NCBI RefSeq assembly: GCF_000710915.1
Contig: NZ_BAUA01000028.1
Coordinates: 36,958-87,161 of the forward strand
Reading direction: 5' to 3'
Source of the DNA: Nocardia brasiliensis IFM 10847
GTDB taxonomy: Bacteria; Actinomycetota; Actinomycetes; Mycobacteriales; Mycobacteriaceae
Length of the DNA: 50,204 bases
Under the pieces are notes generated by a model. That model was not told the DNA's origin. It worked only from the letters and a program-made list of their open reading frames with translations, and ran no database searches. Shown here piece after piece: positions 22,421-34,503 of the stretch (position 1 is the first letter of the stretch; every line of letters starts with the position of its first letter). A program made the position numbers and the translations under genes.

Positions 22421-23182
22421 TCAGGCGTCGCGCTGGTTCACCAGGACCAGTGCGGCGCCGTAAACGATCGCCGTGAAGGCGGCGAAGTAGAGCAGGCTGC
22501 CCCACGGACCCCAGTGCCAGTTGGCACCCGAATCCGAGACGCTCAGGAAGTGGCTGGCGTTCTGGAACGGCAGGAACGGTCCCACGTTGCGCCCGAAGCT
22601 GCCGAACGCGCCGAGCAGCGGCTCGATCAGCAGCGACCAGAGCACGATCAGCGAGATCGCGGCCGCCGACTGGCGGACCAGCACGCCGACGCCGATGGCG
22701 ACGGCGATCATGAGGAAGGCGTAGATCGGGATGCCGTAGACCGCCCGCCACTGTCCGTCCAGGGCCAGATCGGCGTTCGGGGCCGAGCCCGCGATCGCCT
22801 TGGCCACGCCGACGGCGAGGAAGGCCAGGATCGTGGTGAGCACGGCGCTGAAGACGCCGACCAGCGCGGTCTTGGTCAGCAGCACCTTGGTGCGATTGGG
22901 CACCGCCTGGAACGTGGTCCGGATGACGCCGAAGCGGTACTCGCTGGTCACGGTCAATGCGGCCATGATCATCAGCACCATCACGCCGAACCCGACGACA
23001 CCCGAGGTCGCGGTGCTCACGTCCAGATTCGGGGTGCCCTGCGCGGGATCCTCCCCGGAGGACTTGACCACCAGCGAGAACAGCGCGGCGAGGCCGAGAC
23101 CGAGCGCGACGACGACCGCCGAGCACCACCAGGGCGACCTGGTCGAGGTGAGCTTGATTCGTTCTGCTGCCAGCACGCCCAT
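22421..23182 (-). CDS. ABC-2 type transporter permease
   Basis: 253 residues with six hydrophobic segments, starting MGVLAAERIKLTSTRSPWW, a typical opening for ABC-2 permeases in which a short amphipathic helix precedes the first membrane helix. Other marks are ALTVTSEYRFGVIRTTFQAV (the E-Y-R-x-G-x-I/R-T-T motif of this group) and NVGPFLPFQNASHFLS. It forms an exporter with the ATPase whose stop overlaps its ATG by one base (TGATG). Substrate unknown; peptides, lipids or antibiotics are usual for this family. Confidence 0.88.
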   Translation of the reverse strand: MGVLAAERIKLTSTRSPWWCSAVVVALGLGLAALFSLVVKSSGEDPAQGTPNLDVSTATSGVVGFGVMVLMIMAALTVTSEYRFGVIRTTFQAVPNRTKVLLTKTALVGVFSAVLTTILAFLAVGVAKAIAGSAPNADLALDGQWRAVYGIPIYAFLMIAVAIGVGVLVRQSAAAISLIVLWSLLIEPLLGAFGSFGRNVGPFLPFQNASHFLSVSDSGANWHWGPWGSLLYFAAFTAIVYGAALVLVNQRDA

Positions 23183-24126
23183 CAGAGCGCACCTCCCATC
23201 GCCTGTTCGAGGCCTTCGCCGTGGTATTGCACCGCGCCGCCGGTCATCCGCATGAACGCTTCCTCCAGCGAGGCACGCTGCGGCGCGAGCTCGAACAGCG
23301 TGATGTCGTTCGCGCCGGCCAGTTTGCCGACCGCGTCGCTGGCCACACCCGCCACGACGAGCGCGGGCCCGTCCTGGCCGCTGCCGTCTTCGCGCACGGT
23401 CATGCCGTTGGAGGTGAGCAGGCTGCGCAACTGGTCGAGCTGCGGGCTGCGCACGCGCACCGACTGTTCGGAGGCGCGCTCGATGAATTCCTGGGTGGTG
23501 GTGTCGGAGATGAGCTGCCCGCGCCCGATCACCACGAGGTGTTCGGCGGTCTGTGCCATTTCCGAGAGCAGGTGGCTGGAGACCAGCACGGTGCGGCCCT
23601 CGGCGGCCAGGCGCTGCATGAACCGGCGGATCCACAGGATGCCCTCCGGGTCGAGGCCGTTGACCGGCTCGTCGAACAGCAGCACCTGCGGGTCGCCGAG
23701 CAGCGCGCCGGCCAGACCGAGCCGCTGCGACATGCCGAGCGAGAAGCCGCCCGCGGTCTTGCCCGCCACCTCGGACAGGCCGACCAGTCGCAGCACCTCC
23801 TCCACCCGCGACTTCGGGATGTCGTTGGAGGCGGCCATCCACTCGAGGTGGGCGCGCGCCGAACGGTTCGGATGCACCCACTTGGCGTCGAGCAGCGCGC
23901 CGACGGTGCGCAGCGGATGGTCCAGTTCCCGGTATGGCTTGCCCAAGATGTGCGCGGTCCCCGCGGTGGGCTTGTCCAGCCCGAGGATCATTCGCATCGT
24001 CGTCGACTTACCGGCGCCGTTCGGGCCCAGGAACCCCGTCACCTGTCCGGGTCGAACGGTGAAGGAGAGATCCTGAACCGCGACGGTCTGCCCGTAGTGC
24101 TTGGTCAGCCCTCTCAGCTCGATCAT
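23182..24126 (-). CDS. ABC transporter ATP-binding protein (exporter, DrrA/CcmA-like)
   Basis: 314 residues. Walker A GPNGAGKST (34-42), Q-loop region ALLDAKWVHPNRSARAHLEW, signature SLGMSQRLGLAGALL, Walker B VLLFDEPVNGLDPEG and the switch His in VLVSSHLLSEM are all intact. The extra C-terminal part (from about 215) is the usual regulatory tail of the multidrug subfamily. ATG 24126 begins directly at the nucleotide-binding domain. Upstream lies a long palindrome (24172-24207) that probably controls the pair. Confidence 0.93.
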   Translation of the reverse strand: MIELRGLTKHYGQTVAVQDLSFTVRPGQVTGFLGPNGAGKSTTMRMILGLDKPTAGTAHILGKPYRELDHPLRTVGALLDAKWVHPNRSARAHLEWMAASNDIPKSRVEEVLRLVGLSEVAGKTAGGFSLGMSQRLGLAGALLGDPQVLLFDEPVNGLDPEGILWIRRFMQRLAAEGRTVLVSSHLLSEMAQTAEHLVVIGRGQLISDTTTQEFIERASEQSVRVRSPQLDQLRSLLTSNGMTVREDGSGQDGPALVVAGVASDAVGKLAGANDITLFELAPQRASLEEAFMRMTGGAVQYHGEGLEQAMGGAL

Positions 24127-24171
24127 GACGACCAGCATTCCCGAAAATCGGGCGACGCGCGTCACCAGAAG

Positions 24172-24207
24172 GTGTCGATTTCGATCATCCTCGAGGATGA
24201 TCGACAC
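24172..24207. promoter_or_regulatory. long palindromic operator upstream of ABC exporter
   Basis: Positions 24181-24204 form a perfect 24-bp palindrome centred on CCTCGAGG. A further copy of the outer arm, GTGTCGAT (24172-24179), is inverted to ATCGACAC (24200-24207), so two overlapping dyads share one side. The element lies 46-81 bp upstream of the ATPase start. No regulator gene is adjacent, so the binding protein would be encoded elsewhere. Confidence 0.6.
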
Positions 24208-24236
24208 CCTGACTAGCTGATACCCCCACCCTGACG

Positions 24237-24264
24237 GACCCCCGAAGATCACGTACCGGGGGTC
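24237..24264 (-). terminator. terminator of the thiO-thiS-thiG operon
   Basis: An 8-bp perfect stem (GACCCCCG / CGGGGGTC) with a 12-nt loop lies 22 bp past the thiG stop, between that operon and the ABC exporter promoter. Confidence 0.65.
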
Positions 24265-24286
24265 ATCCTTCAGGGATAGGAGCTGG

Positions 24287-25258
<972 letters not shown>

Positions 25259-25262
<4 letters not shown>

Positions 25263-26353
25263 CGAACTCCTCCTGCGGATGACAAGGACGGCTGGTGAGC
25301 CGTCGAAAAGCGTTGCGGGTCGGCGTGTTCCGCCTCGGGCAACGGGGTTCCGGCGAGCTGGGCGAGCACCGCTTCGACGGTCAGCGGCATGGTCAGCATG
25401 CCGTTGCGGCCGTGGCCGGTGGCCGCGATGATCCGGTCGGTCAACCTGCCGAGCAGCGGCAGGTTGTCCGGTGTGCCGGGGCGCGCCCCGGCACTCGCCT
25501 CGGCCAGCTCGTATTCGCCGATGCTCGGGAATATCGCCTCGGCGTCGGCGATCAGGTCGCGCACCCCGGCGACGGTCACCGTGGTGTCGAAACCTGCCTC
25601 GTATTGCGTTGCGCCGACCACGATTCCGTCGGCGCGCGGGACCAGGTACACCGCCCGGCCGTGCACCCTGGCCCGGATCACCCGCTGCGGCGCGGGCGCC
25701 ACGCCGGGCCGCTGGCGCAGCCGCAGGATCTCGCCCTTGACCGGACGGACCGGCAGCCCGGGCCACAGCCGGGCCGAGGCGGCGCCGGCGGCGAGCACGA
25801 TCTGATCGTGGTCGAGGGCGTCGAGCGAGTCGACCGACTCGGCGCGAATCCGTACCCCGGCCGCCTCGGCCGCCTGGCGCAATCCGGCCACGAGCCGTCG
25901 ATTGTCGATCGCGGGCTCGGCGGGCGCGTGCAGCCCGGCGCGCACCGTGCGCGCCAGGGACGGCTCCAGCGCGCGGACGCCCGCGCGATCCAGCAGCCGC
26001 AGGTCGTGGCCGCGGCCGCCGACCCAGTCGGCCACCGTGCGCAGGTCCGCGACGTCGGCGGCATCGAGCGCGACGGTCAGGGTCGCATCGGCCACCAGGA
26101 CCGCCACCCCGGTGGCGGCCTCGACCCGGGCGGCGAACTCGGGCCAGCGGGCCAGTGCGGCGGCGCCGAAATCGAGCACCCGGTCCTCGCCCGGCCAGCC
26201 TTCCGAGAGCGGCGCGAGCATCCCGCCCGCCACCCAGGAGGCCCCGGATCCGACCGCGGGATCGAACAGGGTGACCGACCAGCCGGCCTCGGCGGCCCGC
26301 CAGGCCACACCGAGTCCGATGACGCCGCCACCGACGACGGCCAGCGTCCGCAT
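25259..26353 (-). CDS. thiO: glycine oxidase ThiO
   Basis: 364 residues. An N-terminal FAD-binding motif [20 protein letters not shown], then [33 protein letters not shown] and the C-terminal [15 protein letters not shown] mark the D-amino-acid oxidase family. ThiO oxidises glycine to the imine used by ThiG. ATG 26353 has AGGTGG five bases upstream; longer forms reach into the divergent thiE promoter. I looked for a TPP riboswitch in the 169 bp upstream and saw neither the CTGAGA nor the ACCTGAT-type core, unlike many bacterial thi operons. Confidence 0.93.
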
Positions 26354-26509
26354 CCGTTCCACCTGCCTTTGTATCTGTTCGGCGACGTTCCGGGCGCCTT
26401 CCGTGCTCACCCGCGCCCGAGCCCGGCGGGCCGCCGTGCGCGGCCACCGCGCGAGCGGCCGGCGGGCCCGGCGCTCGTGCCGCCGTTCGCTTCCCCACGG
26501 TAGCGCGGC

Positions 26510-26515
26510 TACGGT
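26510..26515 (+). promoter_or_regulatory. -10 box of leaderless thiE
   Basis: TACGGT followed by 7 nt and then the GTG start of thiE. This spacing places the transcription start on the start codon. It was used to choose the thiE start. Confidence 0.55.
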
Positions 26516-26522
26516 CGAAGGC

Positions 26523-27221
26523 GTGCAACCGTCCCATCCCAATCGACCCGCATCGCCCAGGGAGCGCTTGGCCACCGCTCGGCTCTATCTCTGTACCGAC
26601 GCCCGGCGGGAAAAGGGCGACCTCGCCAAGTTCGCCGAAGCCGCGCTCGCGGGTGGGGTCGACATCATCCAGCTCCGCGACAAGGGTTCGCCCGGCGAGG
26701 CGAAGTTCGGTCCACTGGAAGCGCGGGCCGAGCTGGGCGCGCTGGCCGAACTGAAGGCCGCGGCCCGCAGGCACGGGGCGCTGGTGGCGGTGAACGACCG
26801 CGCCGATATCGCGCTGGCCGCCGGCGCCGACATCCTGCACCTCGGGCAGGGCGATCTGCCGCCCTGGTACGCCCGCCGCATCCTGGGCCAGGACGTGGTG
26901 ATCGGACGCTCCACGCACAACCGCGCGCAGGCCGGTCTCGCCGCGATCGACGAGCACATCGACTACTTCTGCACCGGCCCGGTGTACGCGACACCGACCA
27001 AACCGGGCCGCCAAGCCGCGGGCATCGACCTGGTCCGTTCCACCTCGGACGCGCACCCGACCCGGCCCTGGTTCGCGATCGGCGGCATCGACGCGCACAA
27101 CCTGCCGGAGGTGCTGGGCGCGGGCGCGACCCGCATCGTGGTGGTCCGCGCGATCACCGCGGCCGACGATCCGCAATCGGCGGCCCGAGCTCTGAAGACC
27201 GCGCTCCTCGCGAACGCCTGA
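26523..27221 (+). CDS. thiE: thiamine-phosphate synthase
   Basis: 232 residues of TIM-barrel fold. ThiE couples HMP diphosphate with thiazole phosphate to thiamine phosphate. Motifs: [32 protein letters not shown] followed by [27 protein letters not shown] and [20 protein letters not shown]. The insert of about 15 residues after QLRDKG ([15 protein letters not shown]) is typical of mycobacterial-type ThiE. GTG 26523 is chosen as leaderless start. The gene is divergent from thiO and convergent with the NUDIX gene. Confidence 0.95.
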   Translation: MQPSHPNRPASPRERLATARLYLCTDARREKGDLAKFAEAALAGGVDIIQLRDKGSPGEAKFGPLEARAELGALAELKAAARRHGALVAVNDRADIALAAGADILHLGQGDLPPWYARRILGQDVVIGRSTHNRAQAGLAAIDEHIDYFCTGPVYATPTKPGRQAAGIDLVRSTSDAHPTRPWFAIGGIDAHNLPEVLGAGATRIVVVRAITAADDPQSAARALKTALLANA

Positions 27222-27267
27222 CCGCTCGAACAGCGTGCGGCGGTGGCAGTTCCGATGCTCGGCACCC

Positions 27268-27933
27268 TCAGGAGAGCACTTGGTCCCTGGTGAGCGACAG
27301 CACGGTGCCGGCCGCCGCGTCATCGGCCGGGGTGTCGGTGATGCGTGCGCAGTCACCGGGGCCGTCGGGATCGGTGTGCAACCAGAAGAAGCCGCGGGCC
27401 GCGAGGTCGACGGTGCGCGGCAGCGCCGCGGCGATCGCCCGGTCCTCGTCGAGTTCGTCGAGGAAGACCCGGGCCGGCGCGGCACGCAGGCCGGGCCAGG
27501 CAGCCGCGAAGCCCGGATGCAGCAGCCGCGACTCGACCTCGGCCTCCGGAATCCAGGCGAGTTCGGAACTCTCGCGGTTGCGGCTGGTCGGCAGCGTGCG
27601 GCCGGCGTCGGCGATCACCGTCGTATAGGTCCAGCCGCTCTGCGCGGCGGCGGTGACCCGCTCGCTACGCACCCGGACATCGGCGGGATCGATGCCCGCT
27701 TCTTCCCAGGCCTCGCGCACCGCGGCGTGCACCGGGGTCTCATGACTGTCCCGGGCGCCACCGGGCAGGGCCCAGGTGCCGCCTTGATGACTCCACGCCG
27801 CCCGATGCTGCATCAGCACCGCCGAGCCGCCGTCGGTGAGCGGCGCGCGCAGCAGCAGCCCCGCGGCGCCGAAGCGGCCCCAATGTTTCAATCCGTCGGG
27901 CCCCCGCGACCACCCGTCACCGTCACCACGCAT
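27268..27933 (-). CDS. mutT3: NUDIX hydrolase (MutT3-like)
   Basis: 221 residues with a full NUDIX box GGARDSHETPVHAAVREAWE followed by EAG (G-x5-E-x7-R-E-x-x-E-E-x-G). The family hydrolyses nucleoside diphosphates linked to another group. Its place between thiE and the glnX-glnH-pknG genes matches Rv0413 (mutT3) of M. tuberculosis, which was reported to act on damaged guanine nucleotides; the substrate here is by analogy. ATG 27933 starts just before the conserved WGRFGAAGLLLR strand. Divergent from glnX. Confidence 0.87.
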   Translation of the reverse strand: MRGDGDGWSRGPDGLKHWGRFGAAGLLLRAPLTDGGSAVLMQHRAAWSHQGGTWALPGGARDSHETPVHAAVREAWEEAGIDPADVRVRSERVTAAAQSGWTYTTVIADAGRTLPTSRNRESSELAWIPEAEVESRLLHPGFAAAWPGLRAAPARVFLDELDEDRAIAAALPRTVDLAARGFFWLHTDPDGPGDCARITDTPADDAAAGTVLSLTRDQVLS

Positions 27934-28114
27934 CTCGTACCCATCTTCATCCAGCCGTCCCCGGACCTACCGCTGACTGCCAACCAGGGGTATTTCACAC
28001 GCCACGGCGCCACTACGACCACAATAAACTCCGCACCAGCACACGCGGAGCGATCGACCGGCCGGTGCGACCGTCGAGAAATCCGCGGATACGGCCCAGA
28101 CTGAGGAGGTGGAC

Positions 28115-29503
28115 ATGGCTCGAACCGGGCAGACAACGACAGCACTACGACCGTCGTCGATCGCCGAGCCGGCCGCTGCGGACAGTCCGGCGGCACTGCG
28201 GGTCGCGCTCGTGCGCGAACAGTTCGACCCCGCCCGGCTGCGACTGTTCGCCCGCTCCTCGCCCGGCCGGTTGATCGCGATCGGGCTGGTGCTCATCGGA
28301 TTGTGCGTGGCCGCGGGCTGGGTGACCGGCGCGACCGTGGGCGACCGGCAGCAGGCACTCAATGTCCTGCTCGACGACACCGAACCGGATTCCTACTCCG
28401 CCCACCGCCTCTACACCTCGCTGTCCATCGCCGACGCGGCGGCGAGCACCGCGTTCATCGCGGGCGGGCTGGAGCCGCAGACGGTGCGCGATCGCTATAC
28501 CCAGGCCATCGGTGAGGCGGCCGCGGAACTGGTCGCGCAGACCGGCCACACCCGCGGCGCCGGGGCGGGCGTGGCCGACACGACCGACACGAACCTCCGG
28601 ATCGGAATTGCCACCCGGTTGCCGGTGTACACGGGCGTCATCGAGACCGCGCGGACCAACAACCGCAGCGGCTATCCCGTCGGCGGCGCGTATCTGAGCG
28701 AAGCGTCCAACCAGATGCAGACCGACGTGCTGCCGATGGCCGAGGAACTACAGAACCGGCGTTCGGCGGCGGTGACCGAGGCCCAGCGCAACCACGTCCG
28801 CCCGCCGTGGACCGCGATCGTGCTGCTGATCCTCGCGCTGGCGGCGTTGGTGTGGGCGCAGGTCGATCTCGCGAAGCGCTGGCGCCGGGTGCTCAACCCC
28901 GGGCTGCTGCTCGCCTCGGCGGCGGTGGTCGTGCTGCTGGTGTGGACCGTGGTCGCGGGCGCGATTTCGGCCACCTCGATGATCCGCGCCCGCGACGACG
29001 GCGCGGTGCCCGCCTCTCGGCTGACCGAGAGCCGGATCCTGGCCCAGCAGGCCCGCTCCGCGGAGACGCTGAAGCTGGCCCGCCGCGACGCCACCGGCGA
29101 CTACGACCGCACCTTCGACGCGAACATCGCCCGCCTCGCCGATCTGCTCGGCGGGTATCCGAGTTCCGCGCCCGCCGCCGAGGACGTGCGCAATGCCGTT
29201 CCGGCGCTGTCCCGTTGGCGGGTGGCGCATCAGCGGATGAACGACACCCTGGCCCGCGGCGACTTCAACGGTGCGGCGACGGTGGCGACCGGTCCCGGCG
29301 CGGCCGACGCCGCGGCGCAGGTCGAGGCGCTGGACAGCGCACTGGAAAAAGGCATCGACAAGACACGTAATACGTTACGGGACAAGATATTCCGCGCTGC
29401 CTGGGTGCTCGACTTCATGGGTCCCGGGGCGTTGCTGCTCGGCATCGTGGCCGCGGGCTGCGTCGGAATCGGCCTCTGGCCTCGATTACGGGAGTACCGA
29501 TGA
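28115..29503 (+). CDS. glnX: GlnX-like membrane sensor partner of GlnH and PknG
   Basis: 462 residues. Four membrane segments are seen: LIAIGLVLIGLCVAAGWVTG near residue 52, AIVLLILALAALVWAQVDL near 233, LLLASAAVVVLLVWTVVAGA near 264 and FMGPGALLLGIVAAGCVGIG near the C-terminus. The two stretches between them are helical outer loops, like four-helix sensor domains. In mycobacteria the equivalent gene (Rv0412c, GlnX) passes aspartate/glutamate binding by GlnH to the kinase PknG. ATG 28115 has AGGAGG five bases before it. Its stop overlaps the glnH ATG (ATGA). Confidence 0.85.
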   Translation: MARTGQTTTALRPSSIAEPAAADSPAALRVALVREQFDPARLRLFARSSPGRLIAIGLVLIGLCVAAGWVTGATVGDRQQALNVLLDDTEPDSYSAHRLYTSLSIADAAASTAFIAGGLEPQTVRDRYTQAIGEAAAELVAQTGHTRGAGAGVADTTDTNLRIGIATRLPVYTGVIETARTNNRSGYPVGGAYLSEASNQMQTDVLPMAEELQNRRSAAVTEAQRNHVRPPWTAIVLLILALAALVWAQVDLAKRWRRVLNPGLLLASAAVVVLLVWTVVAGAISATSMIRARDDGAVPASRLTESRILAQQARSAETLKLARRDATGDYDRTFDANIARLADLLGGYPSSAPAAEDVRNAVPALSRWRVAHQRMNDTLARGDFNGAATVATGPGAADAAAQVEALDSALEKGIDKTRNTLRDKIFRAAWVLDFMGPGALLLGIVAAGCVGIGLWPRLREYR

Positions 29504-30480
29504 GACCCGGCCGCGGCCTGCTCGCCGCCACCCTCGCCGCTGTCGCGCTGCTCGGCGGTTGTACGAGCCAACCCGCCCCACCGTTGCCGACCAACACGAC
29601 CAAGTACACCGAACCGCCCTATCCGGCCAAAGCCATTCCGGTGCTGACGGATTCGCCGTTCTCCTCGGACAAGGCGCCGCAATGCGGCGACCCGACATCG
29701 AGCCTGCGCCCCACCGGCGCCGCGGCCGGGGCGCGCGGTCCGAGTATCGACGCGATCCGGGCCCGCGGTCGCCTGCTCGTCGGATTGGACGCGGGCAGTA
29801 ACCTTTTCAGCTTCCGCGACCCGATCACCGGCTCCATCGTCGGCTTCGACTCCGATATCGCCCGCGAGGTCGCGCGCGACCTGCTCGGCAGCCCGGACCT
29901 GGTCGAGTACCGGATGCTCGGCTCCGCGGACCGGGAGATCGCCCTGCAGAGCCACGACGTGGACATCGTGGCCAAGACCATGACGATCACCTGCGAGCGG
30001 CGGCAGCGGGTGAGCTTCTCCACCGTCTATCTGCACTCCTATCAGCGGGTGCTCGCGTTCAAGAACTCCGGGATCAACGGCGTCGGCGATCTGGCGGGCA
30101 AGCGGGTGTGCGTGGTGCGCGGCACCACGTCGCTCGATCGCATCCGCGTGCAGCAGCCCGCCGCCACCATTCTCACCGTGCCCAACTGGGCCGACTGCCT
30201 GGTCGTGCTGCAGCAGGGCCAGGTCGACGCGGTGACCACCGACGACTCCATCCTCGCCGGATTGGCCGCGCAGGACCCCTACACGCAGGTGGTCGGCGAC
30301 AAGATCAGCGTGGAGCCGTACGGCATTGGCATCCCCAAGGGCGACGACGACCTGGTGCGGTTCGTGAACGGCACCCTGGAGCGCATTCGCAACGACGGGA
30401 CCTGGGATCGCTTCTACCGCCAGTGGTTGTCCGTCCTCGGCCCGTCGCCCGGTCCGCCCGCACCGAACTACCTGGACTGA
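29500..30480 (+). CDS. glnH: amino-acid-binding lipoprotein GlnH
   Basis: 326 residues. A signal peptide ends in the lipobox LLGGC, so Cys21 is lipidated and the protein sits on the outer face of the membrane. The rest is a type 3 solute-binding protein: IRARGRLLVGLDAGSNLFSF, DSDIAREVARDLLG, TMTITCERRQRVSFSTVYLH, KRVCVVRGTTSLDRI and GIGIPKGDDDLVRFVNGTLE. There is no ABC permease or ATPase alongside; it lies between glnX and pknG, which supports a sensor role for amino-acid supply rather than uptake. M. tuberculosis Rv0411c has the same arrangement. Confidence 0.93.
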   Translation: MRPGRGLLAATLAAVALLGGCTSQPAPPLPTNTTKYTEPPYPAKAIPVLTDSPFSSDKAPQCGDPTSSLRPTGAAAGARGPSIDAIRARGRLLVGLDAGSNLFSFRDPITGSIVGFDSDIAREVARDLLGSPDLVEYRMLGSADREIALQSHDVDIVAKTMTITCERRQRVSFSTVYLHSYQRVLAFKNSGINGVGDLAGKRVCVVRGTTSLDRIRVQQPAATILTVPNWADCLVVLQQGQVDAVTTDDSILAGLAAQDPYTQVVGDKISVEPYGIGIPKGDDDLVRFVNGTLERIRNDGTWDRFYRQWLSVLGPSPGPPAPNYLD

Positions 30481-32892
<2,412 letters not shown>

Positions 32893-33097
32893 GCGGCACT
32901 CTCACGAAAAACTCATACTGTGTCCGGCAGAGTCGGTCATGGATCAGGTTCATCCGGCCTGCCGGGCGCCGATCCGCCGCAACCCTCCCGGGACCCGACG
33001 CCCTCGCGGACCCGGCACACGGCACCGGACTGCCCTCCGGCCCGTGTCGCGGTGGACGACGCGTCCGGCGGGCCGGCTGCTCCGAGCGGCGGATCCG

Positions 33098-33126
33098 GCC
33101 CGGTCGGCCTTCCCTCCCGACCGGGC
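33098..33126. terminator. convergent terminator between pknG and ackA
   Basis: A 10-bp perfect stem (GCCCGGTCGG / CCGACCGGGC) with a 9-nt loop, in the 291-bp gap between the two convergent stops. I see no gene in the rest of that gap; open frames there have no ribosome binding site. Confidence 0.6.
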
Positions 33127-33183
33127 ACCCGCCGAGGCTTGCGCGTGCGTGTCCGAAATCTGTGCACCAACAAGGCATTTCGC

Positions 33184-34401
33184 CTAGCGGTGCGCCTCCG
33201 CCGCCGCGACGCCGTGCGCCGCACGGGCGATCGCGAGCTCCTCGTTCGTGGGCACGACCAGTACCGCCACTTCGGCGTCCGGCGGCGAAATACGCCGGGC
33301 CGTACGATCTTTCGCGGTGTTCGCCGCGACATCGACCTCGATGCCGAAGCGGGACAGGCCCGCCAGCGCGTCCGCGCGCACCTGCGGGCTGTTCTCGCCG
33401 ACGCCCGCGGTGAAGGTGATCGCGTCGACGCCGCCCAGATCGACCAGGTAGGCGCCGAGGTAGCGGCGCAGCCGATGGATGTAGACGTCGTAGGCGAGGC
33501 GCGCGGCGCTGTCACCGCCGTCGATGAGGCGTTGCAATTCGCGGAAGTCGTTGACCCCCGACAGACCCTTGATACCGGAATCCCGGTTGAGCAGGGTGTC
33601 GATCTGATCGATATCCATGCCCGCCGAACGCACCAGGTGCGCGACGATGCCGGGATCGAGGTCACCGGACCTGGTCCCCATCACCAGGCCCTCCAGCGGG
33701 GTCAGCCCCATCGTGGTGTCGACCGGGCGGCCGCCGCGGATCGCCGAGGCCGATGCGCCGTTGCCCAGATGGAAGACGATCTGGTTCAGCTGCGCCGGAT
33801 CGCGGCCGAGCAGCTCGGCGACCTGCCCGGAAACGTACTCGTGCGAGGTGCCGTGGAAGCCGTACTTGCGGATGCCGTGCGCGGCAGCGACTTTCGCATC
33901 GATCGCGTAGGTCTTCGCGGCGTCGGGCAGGCCGTGGAAGAACGCCGTGTCGAACACCGCGACCTGCGGCACACCGGGCAGCAGCGTACGCGCGCTCTCG
34001 ATACCGGCCACGTTCGCCGGATTGTGCAGCGGGGCAAGCGAAGACAGCTCGGCGATCGCCGCTACCACCTCGTCGTCGATCAATGTCGGCCGATAGAACA
34101 CCTCACCGCCGTGCACCACCCGGTGCCCGACCGCCCGCACGCCCGCCTCGGCCAGATCGTGTCCGGTATCGGCGAACATCTCGAAGACCAGCCGCAATCC
34201 GGCGGTGTGGTCGGCGATCGGCCCGCGGTGCTCGGTGGTCTCGCCGTCGGCGTGATGCTCGATCCCGCCGTTCTCCTCGCCGATCCGCTCGACCATGCCG
34301 GACGCGGTCACCGCGCTCGACTCCGGGTCCAGGAGTTGGTATTTGATGGACGACGAGCCGGAATTGATCACCAGCACCAGGTCGTCGGCAGGTGTGCTCA
34401 T
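33184..34401 (-). CDS. ackA: acetate kinase
   Basis: 405 residues of ASKHA fold. AckA interconverts acetyl phosphate plus ADP and acetate plus ATP. Motifs: [16 protein letters not shown] at the N-terminus, [60 protein letters not shown] and [20 protein letters not shown] 34401 has AGGAGGACTG directly before it. The upstream in-frame extension belongs to the spacer that carries a micro-ORF in another frame. It forms the overflow/acetate uptake pathway with pta. Confidence 0.95.
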   Translation of the reverse strand: MSTPADDLVLVINSGSSSIKYQLLDPESSAVTASGMVERIGEENGGIEHHADGETTEHRGPIADHTAGLRLVFEMFADTGHDLAEAGVRAVGHRVVHGGEVFYRPTLIDDEVVAAIAELSSLAPLHNPANVAGIESARTLLPGVPQVAVFDTAFFHGLPDAAKTYAIDAKVAAAHGIRKYGFHGTSHEYVSGQVAELLGRDPAQLNQIVFHLGNGASASAIRGGRPVDTTMGLTPLEGLVMGTRSGDLDPGIVAHLVRSAGMDIDQIDTLLNRDSGIKGLSGVNDFRELQRLIDGGDSAARLAYDVYIHRLRRYLGAYLVDLGGVDAITFTAGVGENSPQVRADALAGLSRFGIEVDVAANTAKDRTARRISPPDAEVAVLVVPTNEELAIARAAHGVAAAEAHR

Positions 34402-34502
34402 CAGTCCTCCTGTGTTCCGCGGGTGCTCCGCACTCCCTCGGCAACCACCGGTCCGGTACGCCTGTTCCGTAGCGCGCACCGGCTGTGGCCGACGAGACAC
34501 AT
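34401..34502 (-). CDS. 33-residue micro-ORF fitted between pta and ackA
   Basis: ATG 34502 lies one base after the pta stop (TGA-G-ATG) and has AGGGGA five bases upstream inside pta. The TGA at 34403-34401 shares its last base with the ackA ATG (TGATG). The peptide starts [17 protein letters not shown] and ends [10 protein letters not shown]; it is basic and has no membrane helix. The exact fit without free bases suggests it is translated and couples ackA to pta. It could be only a translational bridge. I recognise no family. Confidence 0.45.
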   Translation of the reverse strand: MCLVGHSRCALRNRRTGPVVAEGVRSTRGTQED

Positions 34503-34503
34503 C

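Noticed and set aside
22205..24076. Long plus-strand frame across the ABC transporter genes
   Set aside because: Antisense shadow of the permease and ATPase, which have complete motifs and coupled starts.
26354..26522. Search for a TPP riboswitch before thiO or thiE
   Set aside because: Neither strand has the conserved CTGAGA and ACCTGA core elements, and the spacer is too short for thiE, which appears leaderless.
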